DNA of 64,000 bases. Origin: Balanoglossus misakiensis (Eukaryota; Hemichordata). The notes below the pieces were generated by a model. It was not told where the DNA came from. It was given only the letters and a program-made list of their open reading frames with translations, and did not search any database. The DNA lies in contig CM082590.2 in the NCBI GenBank assembly GCA_040954595.2, forward strand, positions 7,626,001-7,690,000, read 5' to 3'. Below are positions 12,310 to 22,480 of the stretch, piece after piece. Position 1 is the stretch's first letter. Each line of letters begins with the position of its first letter. Made by a program: the position numbers and the translations under genes.

Positions 12310-13050
12310 GACTTATAACCCATGAAAAATGTTCATGCGTTATAGCCCATTTTTCATGGGTTATGCTCATGAAAATTTTCAAGAATTGAAATTTTCATTT
12401 TGGACATTTTTCATGGGTTATAGCTCATGAAAAATTTTCATGGGTTATAACTCATGAAAATTTTCAAGAATTGAAATTTTCATTTTGGACATTTTTCATG
12501 GGTTATAGCTCATGAAATATTTTCATGGGTTATAACTCATGAAAATTTTCAAGAATTGAAATTTTCATTTTGGACATTTTTCATGATTTAAAGCTCATGA
12601 AAAATTTTCATGGGTTATAGCTCATGAAAATTTTCAAGAATTGAAATTTTCATTTTGGACATTTTTCATGATTTATAGCTCATGAAAAATTTTCATGGGT
12701 TATAGCTCATGAAAATTTTCAAGAATTGAAATTTTCATTTTGGACATTTTTCATGATTTAAAGCTCATGAAAATTTTCAAGAATTGAAATTTTCATTTTG
12801 GACATTTTTCATGATTTAAAGCTCATGAAAAATTTTCATGGGTTATAGCTCATGAAAATTTTCAAGAATTGAAATTTTCATTTTGGACATTTTTCATGAT
12901 TTAAAGCTCATGAAAAATTTTCATGGGTTATAGCTCATGAAAATTTTCAAGAATTGAAATTTTCATTTTGGACATTTTTCATGGATTATAGCTCATGAAA
13001 ATTTTTCATGGGTTATAGCTCATGAAAATTTTTCATGGGTTATAGCTCAT
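12310..13050. repeat. 85-bp satellite related to the 87-bp satellite
   Basis: caagaattg recurs at 12380, 12465, 12550, 12635, 12720, 12778, 12863 and 12948. The step is 85 bp except one 58-bp unit with a 27-bp deletion. The units contain catgggttatagctcatga, shared with the array at 1-1204, and the palindrome CATGAAAAATTTTCATG. Confidence 0.9.
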
Positions 13051-13059
13051 GGACAATTC

Positions 13060-13840
13060 AATAACCCTTGCCAAAAGCTTCCCTGATGAGCAATATTGAA
13101 CCTTGCCTGTTGTCAAATCTTGACGAGCGCCCTCTTGTGACAGATATCAAAATTACTTTGTTTCACGCAGTAACGAACGCGAAGCCAGTAGTCTTGCTCT
13201 CCCCAGTGAAACTGTCCATAAAACATGAAAATTATGTTAGCAATGAGCTAGTTTAGTATCAGCCATGACAATTTACCCCCTTCATTTGTCGACAAGTGCA
13301 ATGATATCGTCGTAAAGCTATGGAAACGGCTTACCTGCTGTGCAAGTCCTCGCCTGATGGCAAATTCTGACGAGCGCCCTCTTGCAACGCCATGCCAAAG
13401 GCTTCTCCGCTGCGAAAGTCCTCGCCTGTTGGCAAATTCTGACGAGCGCCCTCTTGCAACGTACGATTACGATATTAGCGATTTCTCGCTTTCTCCCAGT
13501 GAAACTGCCCACAAAACATGAAATTTATGTTGGCAAGGAGCGAGTTGAGCTTAATTTTGGACCATGTACCCCCTTTTTTTGTCGACAAGTTCAGTATTAT
13601 TGCCGTAAAGCTTTGCCAACGGCTACTCTTGTGTGAAAGTCCTCGCCTGTTGGCAAATTCTGACGAGCGCCCTCTTGCAACGTACGATTACGATATTAGC
13701 GATTTCTCGCTTTCTCCCAGTGAAACTGCCCACAAAACATGAAATTTATGTTGGCAAGGAGTGAGTTGAGCTTAATTTTGGACCATGTACCCCCTTTTTT
13801 GTCGACAAGTTCATTATTATTGCGAAAATAAGTCACTTTC
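13060..13840. repeat. Tandem duplications of a gacgagcgccctcttg unit
   Basis: A diverged copy lies at 13.08-13.28 kb, a partial copy at about 13.34 kb, and two nearly identical ~220-bp copies at about 13420-13640 and 13645-13840. The last two are a recent duplication. Overlapping 74- and 84-residue frames are products of the repeat. Confidence 0.75.
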
Positions 13841-14385
13841 ATGTTCACCAAATGAAAGTTCATAGTTATGCATATGCTAATCATTATGTAAATTTTCGTA
13901 CTGCACACACACACATTAAAATTATTCATATTATGCATTCAATATGATTATCATATAAAATAATAAGTACATGTACACATTTGAAGAAATAGTAACTGTT
14001 TTTATTCAATAAATTCAATTAAAGTATATTTACACAGTAGTGTATTGGTCTTGTTTTGACAAACACAAATAACTTTGATGCAATACATAAATGGAAATAA
14101 ACTATATCTGATACATTGTAATCGAGTGCATTGATGTTTTATGATAATTCGAATCACTGCAAACTTTCACTATATCAATCATCTCTTGGGTAAATATTTC
14201 AATGACATGTGTGACCTTTATCCTATAACCTTTGATATGTGGATATTCAAAGTTCATTTTCTACATCAACATAGAAAAAAATTGACTTAAAATCTTAAAT
14301 ATAATTATATTCTGTAATAGAGAAAATGCAAATTCAGAACTTAAAGTGGTTGAACTATGAGTAAATTTTCTCCATAATGTTTACC
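13841..14385. other. AT-rich stretch, no feature seen
   Basis: No exon, RNA gene or repeat that I can support. Confidence 0.4.
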
Positions 14386-14409
14386 ATAGAGATTGTCAAA
14401 GTCATTAAA

Positions 14410-14492
14410 TTTGGCGGCCATTTTGAATGCCATAGACTAAGCACAGATATAGGCGGCCATTTTGAACCTCAAATTTGGCGGCCATTTTGAAA
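14410..14492 (+). repeat. Three copies of ggcggccattttgaa
   Basis: The 15-mer occurs three times within about 80 bp. Its CCATTTT core resembles a YY1-type site. Any regulatory role is inferred. Confidence 0.45.
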
Positions 14493-14549
14493 GTCATAAT
14501 TCCTCCCCTCGAATTTAATGAGTAAATGAACAGTTATTTTCGGCAATAA

Positions 14550-15180
14550 ATGAATAATCTAAAGTAGCCAAAAATGAATAATCAGTGTTTACCATTTATT
14601 AATTTTGGCGAGATTTTTACTCTCATATCTATATGCAGGATGGAAGTTGTTTGTATTCACACGTACTTAACATCAATGGTGTCTTGTATAAAACATAAAA
14701 AATGGGAAAAGGGCAGCAAGAGAGAGACTTTGTCCTTTAAACTGCATTTACAAAGAATCATCACAATTCCAAGGTCAAGAGCAATCCCGCAGTGTGTGAC
14801 ACACTCTTCTGTATTGATGCAATGCTCTACCATGAAAAGTTATAGAGTTGAAATGTAACAATTATAGAGTTTAAATGTATAACCAATAGCCTAAGTTACC
14901 ATGGAAAGTAAAAATCTAGCCAATCACAGATTTCACTTAGTTGTCACATGAAAAAAAAAGTGCCGCCAGGCTGTGTCTGAAGTTTGAAATCACTTTTTAA
15001 TTCGCTGTTGTGTAAACTCTCGCTGCACTTTTTCCATTAATTATGTTTGATACAAGACGCAGTTTATGTTATTCTACATATGGATATACAGTGAATCAAT
15101 GTTCGACCACACACACCACTTGCTAGAAGTCCAACTTTACCAAAGAAAACAATGGATTGTGGACCAGGCTGCTGAGAGCA
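14550..15180. mobile_element. Two diverged half-copies of the TTAA foldback MITE
   Basis: About 14555-14742 matches the right half of the element described at 15181-15528, ending in gagagactttgtcctttaaa. About 15005-15120 matches its left half. A tccaactttaccaaagaaaacaatgga segment separates the second from the intact copy. Confidence 0.6.
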
Positions 15181-15528
15181 TTAAAGGGACAAAGTCTCTC
15201 TCTCGCTGCCCTTTTTCCACTAATTACGTTTGATACAAGACACCATTATATGTGGATATATAGTTAATCAACGTTCAACCTCACACAACTTCCATCCCAC
15301 TTGTAGACACGAGAGTGAAAAAATTTGCCAAAATGAATAATCGTTCTTTACCGTTTATTCATTTTAGGCGAATTGTTACTGTCATTTCATACAAGCGGGA
15401 TGGAAGTTGTGTGTGGTTGAACGTTGATTCACTATATATCCACTAGTAGAATAACATAAACAGTGTCTTGTATCAAACACAATTAATGACAAAAAGGTCA
15501 GCGAGAGAGAGAGACTTTGTCCCTTTAA
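15181..15528. mobile_element. TTAA-flanked foldback MITE, copy 1 (intact)
   Basis: TTAA AGGGACAAAGTCTCTC on the left is mirrored by GAGAGACTTTGTCCCT TTAA on the right, and nearly the whole element is palindromic about its centre. The TTAA target duplication is typical of piggyBac-type elements. It ends 50 bp beyond the stop codon of locus A and supplies an AATAAA on the minus strand (15359-15354) that could serve as that gene's poly(A) signal. Confidence 0.85.
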
Positions 15529-15578
15529 AAATGCAGCCCGGCCGTACCTTGCGTAAGTCACTTCATTTTCAAAACCCA

Positions 15579-18500
15579 TCATTGCTTTTTCACTTTCTTC
15601 TTGGCCGGGTCGTCGAACTTGTAATCCTGCATGTAGTGGTATCTGTGGAAGCACGGGTCCACGCACATTCGGACCCGGCAGACCTTGCAGATATACGAGG
15701 TGCCCCGTCGCTGCAAGTGGACCTTGCATTCCCCGGACGATCCCGCCGAGACAGGGGCGCGCTCTTTCTCTCGGTCGAGTCTGACGTCCGGCGGGACCGG
15801 CGGAGACCACGGGCGCTTCGGGTGCTGGCAGAAGGAGCGGCCGCGGATGAGCTGGTCGGTGAGCTCCTCGCGGAAGGCCAGCGCGGTTTTCCCGGCGTGC
15901 GGATGCGCCTTCTTGTGGAGGGCGTGCGCGTTGACGACGGCCGCGTCCAGCAGGTACCAGAACACCTGGGAGAACCATTCCTTCTGCTTGATGTGGCGCT
16001 TGTACGGCTGCATGCGTCTGCTCGCCATCTGCTTGCTGTATACAGCTAAAGATTGACAGACCCTCACCAGGATTTGTCTGCACCGGGTCTGTCACATGCA
16101 TGCAGCATACCTGCCCTGTCAGGTATGCTGCATGTCTGACATGCAAGCCATGCACCAGACCTGTCCCGTCAGACCTGCACCAGACATTTCCCATCAGACC
16201 TGCAGCATGTCTATCCTGTCAGACCTGCAGCAGGCCTGTCCCGTCAGACATGCAGCAGGCATATCCCATCAGACCTGCACCAGGTCTGTCCCGTCAGACC
16301 TGCGGCAGACCTGTTAGAACAGACCTGCACCGGACCTGTTCTGTCAGACCTGCACCAGACCTGGTGCAGACCTGGTGAACTTTAGTTGTATACTCGGCGA
16401 TGACGTCCGGCTGATTGTACGTCTTCCCGCGCCGTCCACCGCCCTCCTTCACCGAACGCCGCACGGACTTCCAATTGGCGCAGACCGGCACGGTCGCCAG
16501 GACGGCCACGTTACCCGAGTCCTTCCACACGACGGCCGTCATGCCGCGTCTCTGCCACGACACCATCTGGCCGCGTTTGAGATTCCTCACCGCCGGCGAC
16601 GTCTCCTTCATGTCGACCGGTAGTCCCCGCTTGTTCATCTGCACAGCTCCGCAGCCCAAGATGCGTCGCTCTTCCAGTTCGCGGTACAACGACGGACTGG
16701 TGTAAGTACTGCTGCTGAACAGGTAGTATCCTTTATCGAAGAAGGGTTGGCAGAGCTGGAGAATGTTGTCGTTGATCGGGAACGTGCTGAACTTCCTTGC
16801 TTCTTTCCCGGTGTAAACTTTGACGTTCAGAAGATACCCAGACGTCGCCTCGGACAAAGTGAACACCTTGATCCCCCACTTGGTCTCGTTGCTTCGGTCG
16901 CACAACTTGAACGACACCGTCCCCTTGAACTTGATCATCGACTCCCCGACCAACAAGTTCCTCCCGGGGGTCACGTGTTTCTGGAAATTCCCTGTGATCA
17001 TGTCCATCACCGGACGGATCTGCCACAGCTTGTCGAAGCCGGGATCATTTCTATCGGTGACGGCCGTGTCATCATCAGCAAAGTGTAGATACGTCAGGAT
17101 GTCTCTATACAGCTGCCTGGGCATGGTGTGTCCGAACCCAGGCAAGTTAGTCAGCCAGAAACTCGACCAGTAATCCCTTATAGATCCCTTATTGGCCAGA
17201 CCCATGCCAATGGTCAATCCCAGAAACACCTCGAGGTGATCCACCGTTATCCCACCCGCCGGCCAGTCGGATTTCCGGGTGGATCCACGGACCCTTCTAC
17301 TACGTTCCTCGTTACGGTTAGTCTCATCCACGATATGTCTCATCACAGCCTCATTAAAGAAGAGTTTGAAAAGCTCTACCACGCTGTGATTAGCACACCC
17401 GGGATCGATTCCCACCTTTTCAGCGAACTCGAAGTCCTCTCTCGTTTCAACCACATGAGACCACTCACCATCACAATTGCCGTCATCCTCACCATCATCA
17501 TCGCCATCCTCCACGCTCCCGACGAGAAGGTCACTGCCAGAGTCGTCATCATCACTCTCAGCGTCCGGAATTTCATCTTCACTTTCACTGCCGGCTGAAT
17601 CATGTGACTCCTGTGTGGGAACCTCCTCTTCGTACTCTGTAAAGATTGCAGTTTTGAATGTATTTACGATGTGTTTTTTTTGGGGGTGAATTGTTAATTT
17701 TTACCTCACATGATCACATTTTGTGGGGTAATGTTATAGCAAATTCTATGTGTTATGGGTTTCACACAGGGACTATTAAGATGTTTCTGAAATGCCTCAC
17801 TGGCATACTGGCATAATTTTTAAAGTGTAAACAGTGGTCCTGAAACGTCTCAAATTTGGGGTGGCTTTGCTGGCCAGACCAGAGCTAGTGTAAAGTATTA
17901 ACACCTCTCTGCAACATAGTCTATGGGGCTGAGCATCAGGTCTATGCTTAAACTGTATGTGGACCCAAAGCGATTCAAAGGATTAAATTACAAATGGCCA
18001 ACAGTGCCTCTGAAACGTATATAATATTACCCAGTGTGAACTTGGTATGTATGTGTGTTTGTGTGTGTTAGAGAGCAACATACCATTTGCTGTTGTGCTA
18101 GGGCTGTCCTTATTGTCAGCATCCAATGTTGGTGTACACAGCAAAATTCCTGTGGGCTGAACACTGCCTTCGGTGTCAGTCCCCAATGCTGAACCACTCT
18201 CAAGTCTTGCATCACTGTTTGTTGGTTGGTTGAGAATGTCTTGCGCTCTATCGGAAGATCTTGAGATGTCGGTGAGATTTTCAGCCGAATCAATAGCCTG
18301 GGAGACGCGAGGACTGGGTTTGTGTTCGCGACTATCACTGTTGGTCTCTTGGATGGCCATGTAATGGTTTTCTAGCGCGGCTGGTTTGAAGTCTGTTTCA
18401 GCGATTTCTTGCTTGATGGTAATTTCACCGACGTTTGTCGACGGAGAGTCTGTTTGATCAAGAGAGGTTTCTCTGCAGTCGTCGCTTCGCTTCGAACGTT

Positions 18501-21016
18501 TCGCATCAGGGTCCTCACCTTCGCTGGACTGCACGCGCTTTGCGACGCTTCCTCGTTGCCTGGCTGCACCGCTGTCATCTCGGTCCACTTGCGCCACTTC
18601 AGTCGAACAGAACCTGTCCGCAAAATTGTGTTCGTTCGGAGCGAGGATACTCCCAGAAGTTGTCGCAGATTCATCTCTGCTGAGAGCACCACCATCTCTG
18701 CTGATATCCCTGTCATGGCTAGCTGTGCCCATTCTCTCCACTTTACCACTCAAACAGAGATAGTTCACAAATAGAATCAGGTCTGTAAGAGAGCAAAATA
18801 TATCACTCTGTTAGTAATAAATAACATTAATATCTTCCCAGGAATTAATTTCTGATGGTATTGTCTATTTTGCATAACAATGCCATTTTAATGACTATGT
18901 TTCTATTGTTTTCCTAAAATTAAATGAGTGATGTGTTAGAAGCAATTGTACTGTGTCAGCTCAAGACAAGTCAAAAGGTAGAGATATCCTGTAATCTGTG
19001 TTTTGATTCACCAATGTGCAATCACATGGGGTGTGCCAATTTGAGGTTTTTATACTTGATCAGTGTTTCATTCGGGATGGTATCAGCAGGGGGGATATGT
19101 CCCCCTTTGCCAGAATATTTGAGGGGGATTCCACTCTGGAAAGGGGGGACTGTAATATCATCAACATGTGAGTGACATCATTTTAAGGGGCAAAGATTAA
19201 AGGGACAAAGTCTCTCTCTCGCAGCCCTTTTTCCATAAATTATGTTTGATACAAGACACAGCTTATGTTATTCTACATGTGGATATATAGTGAATCAACG
19301 TTCGACCATCACGTTTGTAGGATATGAGAGTAAAAATCTCAACAAAATGAATAAAAGGTAAACACCAATTATTCATTATGGCGAGTTATTCACTCTTGTG
19401 TCTACAAGTGGGATGGAAGTTGTGTGTGGTTGAACGCTGATTCACTGTATATCCACATGTAGAATAACATAAACAGTGTCTTGTATCAAATATAATTTAT
19501 GGAAAAAAAGGGCAGCGTGAGAGAGACCTTGTCCCTCTAACCAGTCAACAGTTTTCGAACTGTTGCCTGACAGGAAACTGTTCGATAACTGTTGCCTGGA
19601 TATAAGTTTTAAAGTATACTCTTACCTGTCTGAGATAGAGCTCCCATTATAAATCGACCACACAGCTGTTTTGTGGACTGTTCAAACCACTGCCAATACT
19701 CTCTCTGTTTTCCTTCATCCCTCAGACAAGCCCATATTTTCATACACTCTGCAAGTTAAAACACATGTATGAGAGTAATGAATAAAGAGAAATCAAATTA
19801 CAAATCACCTATGTGCACTTATAATCCCTTTACCACTATGGTTTGTTCCAAATCTATTGTCTTTTATGGTAAAGTAGGACCATTATAAAATTATTTATTA
19901 AAGAAACAGGGGTGAACAGATTCAATAAGTCTTTCTTAATCTCTTTTCATGGCCAACGTTATTTTTCCCCTTGTTATACGCTTTCAATCAATTTTCTATG
20001 ATCACACAGGTAATTTCATGACGTTAAAGGTATACGGTCACCTATGGAAAATTAGCTATAGTTACCATGGCGAATTGAGATCTAGCCAATCACGGATTTT
20101 CAGTGGGTGGCACACGCGAAAAAAAGAGCGCCACCATATGTTCTTTAGAACGCTTAAATACGCCATTTCAGCCATCTATGCGCGTATGCAAATTGGAGGT
20201 GACCGTATACCTTTAATGAAGAGTGTCTGCATACACATAGGTGATCATCTGACACAAACTGAAATTTACGATTTTTCTGCAAACTTTACGGAGAAAACAC
20301 CACTAAACAATGACGTTTAATTTAAAAGAAGATAATGAATGGCTATAAGATGTACTGGTATCTCACTGAATTATGCCCAAATCTGCATATTTTTGGATTA
20401 AAATGCAAGGTGCATTATACTTTAGATGATCAACAATGATTGGGGTTGGCCCCTACTCCCCTTTAACCCTTTGACCCCCATTTCCCTCTATAGAGGTCCA
20501 ACTCTACCATTGAAAACAATGGAGTTGGACCAAACCATTGAGGTCATTGTTATATATAGTGCGCTTCATCTCCATGGCAACAAGAGCACCGCGTCCATAA
20601 CATATACACGTGCGAGTAGAAAGTCGCCTCCTTTCTGACGTGCACGCATCGCGCACGTGGCAATGGACAGAGCACAAATTCTAGGTAGGCACGCCTACAA
20701 ATAATTTGAGATGATTGAATCCTAGGTAAAAAGTCAGGAATTAGCCAGTGGGTGGGGGTAGAATTACCAATTACCATGGTGACGAGCGAGCTCAGAACCC
20801 AAAGACAGTGACACGACACCCAACTCATGTTAGCAAGGGTTCCTGTTTAATTTTTCTGCAGATTCATAGGCCAACCATTTCCCAAAAGAAACAACATGAC
20901 CTACAGTGACCTATAAGCCACGAGTTTTGAGGTAACCCCTCGTTTGAGGTCAAATAAGTACACCGAAAACAACAAAAACAATAATTACCGTCTATCTCAC
21001 AGACCACCCGTACCAT
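15579..21016 (-). CDS. Locus A: novel N-terminal module fused to catalytically dead piggyBac transposase
   Basis: The model has five coding exons: 21016-20989, 19748-19626, 18782-18084, 17636-16394 and 16035-15579. The reading frame is uninterrupted at 849 residues, and the first three introns are phase 1. Residues 1-65 form a module shared with loci B and C, with signature V-x-C-E-x-D-E-C-x-x-I-W then S-T-x-Q-L then T-D-L-x-L-F-x-N-Y-L. A polar linker follows with a basic patch (K-R-S-K-R, about 145) and I-K-Q-E at 174, a SUMO-type site. An acidic stretch (285-340) leads into a DDE_Tnp_1_7 domain (about 345-745), and a cysteine-rich finger (801-832) is followed by a lysine-rich end. G514 and S592 stand where piggyBac has its first two catalytic aspartates, and the M-G-G-V-D motif is absent. 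I infer a nuclear DNA-binding protein. A longer start at 21076 is possible. The last intron is unusual and is described separately. Confidence 0.75.
16036..16393 (-). mobile_element. 358-bp TIR-bounded insertion or intron in the piggyBac exon, with 25-bp minisatellite
   Basis: On the minus strand it starts GTATACAACTAAAG and ends CTTTAGCTGTATACAG, so the ends are inverted repeats of each other. They also provide a GT donor and an AG acceptor. Removing it by splicing (phase 2) or by exact TA-target excision restores the frame. The interior is about 11 copies of a 25-bp cagacctgcaccagacctgtcccgt unit, with landmarks at 16170, 16195, 16220 and 16245, plus a perfect 12-bp-stem hairpin at 16098-16128. 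It is either a MITE insertion or an intron born from one. Confidence 0.7.
19197..19540. mobile_element. TTAA foldback MITE, copy 2
   Basis: The left end TTAA AGGGACAAAGTCTCTC and right end GAGAGACCTTGTCCCT match copy 1. The right target has changed to CTAA. It sits in the second intron of locus A. Confidence 0.8.
20024..20216. mobile_element. Second TTAA MITE family (AGGTATACGGTCACC ends)
   Basis: TTAA AGGTATACGGTCACCT and AGGTGACCGTATACCT TTAA bound a 193-bp element, target copies included, in the first intron of locus A. Partial relatives, keeping only the left end and the taccatggNNaattgaNNtct interior, lie at 28892 and 29932 in the BEN exon duplication. A fragment related to the interior lies at about 14885-14960. 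Confidence 0.8.
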
Positions 21017-21461
21017 GTCTGCAACCCGGGAATAATCGTTGAAACAGTTCTTTTTGGGAAAATTGGAGAAACACACTTTTCAAATGTCCCACTCAAATCA
21101 GCCTTGTTCTTCTATTTAATCAGCGTGCATTCTGGGTTGAAAATAAAATCACAGAGGGCGCTTTAATTAAACTTTAAATCTGATTTATTTTCAGCAAATA
21201 TCCGTAAAATATTACAGAAAAGTAGTGAAAATGTTTATTATATGTGAAGAAAAATTCAACAGACGACAATTAGAAATTTTTCTTCAATTTTTCGTGGCTG
21301 GGAGAAATGTAACATGTTAGAAATGGACATGTTACAGCGACCTCTAGAGCTGACATATACATTTGACCCAAAGTCCAAACGAAAGCAAGCACACTGTGTA
21401 CATTCCAGGAATTGTTATTTTTTACCACTTGGCAAGAACTGGATTTCAAATCGTGAAACAG
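21017..21461. promoter_or_regulatory. Candidate bidirectional promoter between locus A and the RING-zinc finger gene
   Basis: Locus A starts leftward at 21016. A strong donor, GAAACAG|GTGAGT at 21461/21462, could end a non-coding first exon of the rightward zinc-finger gene, whose coding exon has an acceptor at 22471/22472. The head-to-head start sites would then share under 450 bp. No TATA box was identified, so the promoter role is inferred. Confidence 0.35.
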
Positions 21462-22471
21462 GTGAGTTTACTGTATAACAACAGAATCAAACTACGTTCA
21501 CCGATTGAAATATCTCCTTGGCGATAGCGAGTACTGAACCGATCGTCGCGTCGGCTGTGTTTGTTGTTGTGTGATCGAGTTAGTGTATTTGTTGTGTTTG
21601 TTTATTAGACTTAAAAGGTTGCTGACTCATTATAAACTTGGCCAAAAGTCGGTCAAGTCATCATCGAGTCGAGATTGCAGTAAGATCGTCTCTACATTGC
21701 ACGTAAACCAGCCAAAAATGGACCTATGTGTTATCATCATTCGGCCTTGGAATGAACCTATGCTCATTTCGTTTTGTTTACAAATCGGACCCGGGGGTCC
21801 CACGCCAATATTACATCGAGGCCACACGGGGGCCCGAGTGGGAAGTTTTAGAAGCTATGTTGGCTTTCAACAGATACAATTTCCATCTGACCAAATTATA
21901 TTAGACCGTGGGTGCAGGTTATGTGGGAAATTAAAGCAGATCACGAAATTCTCCCAACTTCCCAATACACAGTGTAGCCATTTGTTGAATGTAGGGGTAG
22001 AGGTTACTGTATGCTATTTTTAGATTGCTCATATAGATCACACATATTGCTATCACAGATGGTCCTTTATGCACCTAGAATATTTTTGTCACATAACTGG
22101 GTGTGGCTAAATTACACAATTCACTCAAACTTGAATTTTAATAATGTAATATATAATTAAAATATACTGTATGTCATTGGAAGGCAATTCTAGGAAGACC
22201 ATTCACTCTGAGAAAACCCATGCTCCTAGGTGATTCCAGTATTTATAAATTGCAATCTTTACCTCTCATCTGTTCTGCATGAATAAGTGGTCGGCGGTCT
22301 AACCCTGGATAGGTTAGCTGAGAATTATTAAACAATACGTGTAGTTTGAAATTTAGGTCCAATCTGTATTGTTGTTTTTCATGAGTTTATGTATACCTGA
22401 TGTTTCTACATTTGCATTGTTGTAGGACTAGGCATTCAGATTCTAATGAGGTTGAGTGTTTTCTATCTCCA
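21462..22471 (+). other. Probable 5' intron of the RING-zinc finger gene
   Basis: It is bounded by a GTGAGT donor and a tttctatctccag acceptor. It contains a 150-residue frame (21571-22023) with no recognisable domain, which I do not consider a gene. Confidence 0.35.
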
Positions 22472-22480
22472 GATACCAAA

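Noticed and set aside
15382-16194. 270-residue minus-strand frame and overlapping plus-strand frames
   Set aside because: Shadows of the GC-rich piggyBac exons in other frames.
16095-16380. CRISPR-like regular repeats
   Set aside because: The 25-bp units are contiguous with no spacers, so this is a minisatellite; the context is eukaryotic.
21571-22023. 150-residue plus-strand protein
   Set aside because: No recognisable domain, and it lies in the probable 5' intron of the zinc-finger gene.
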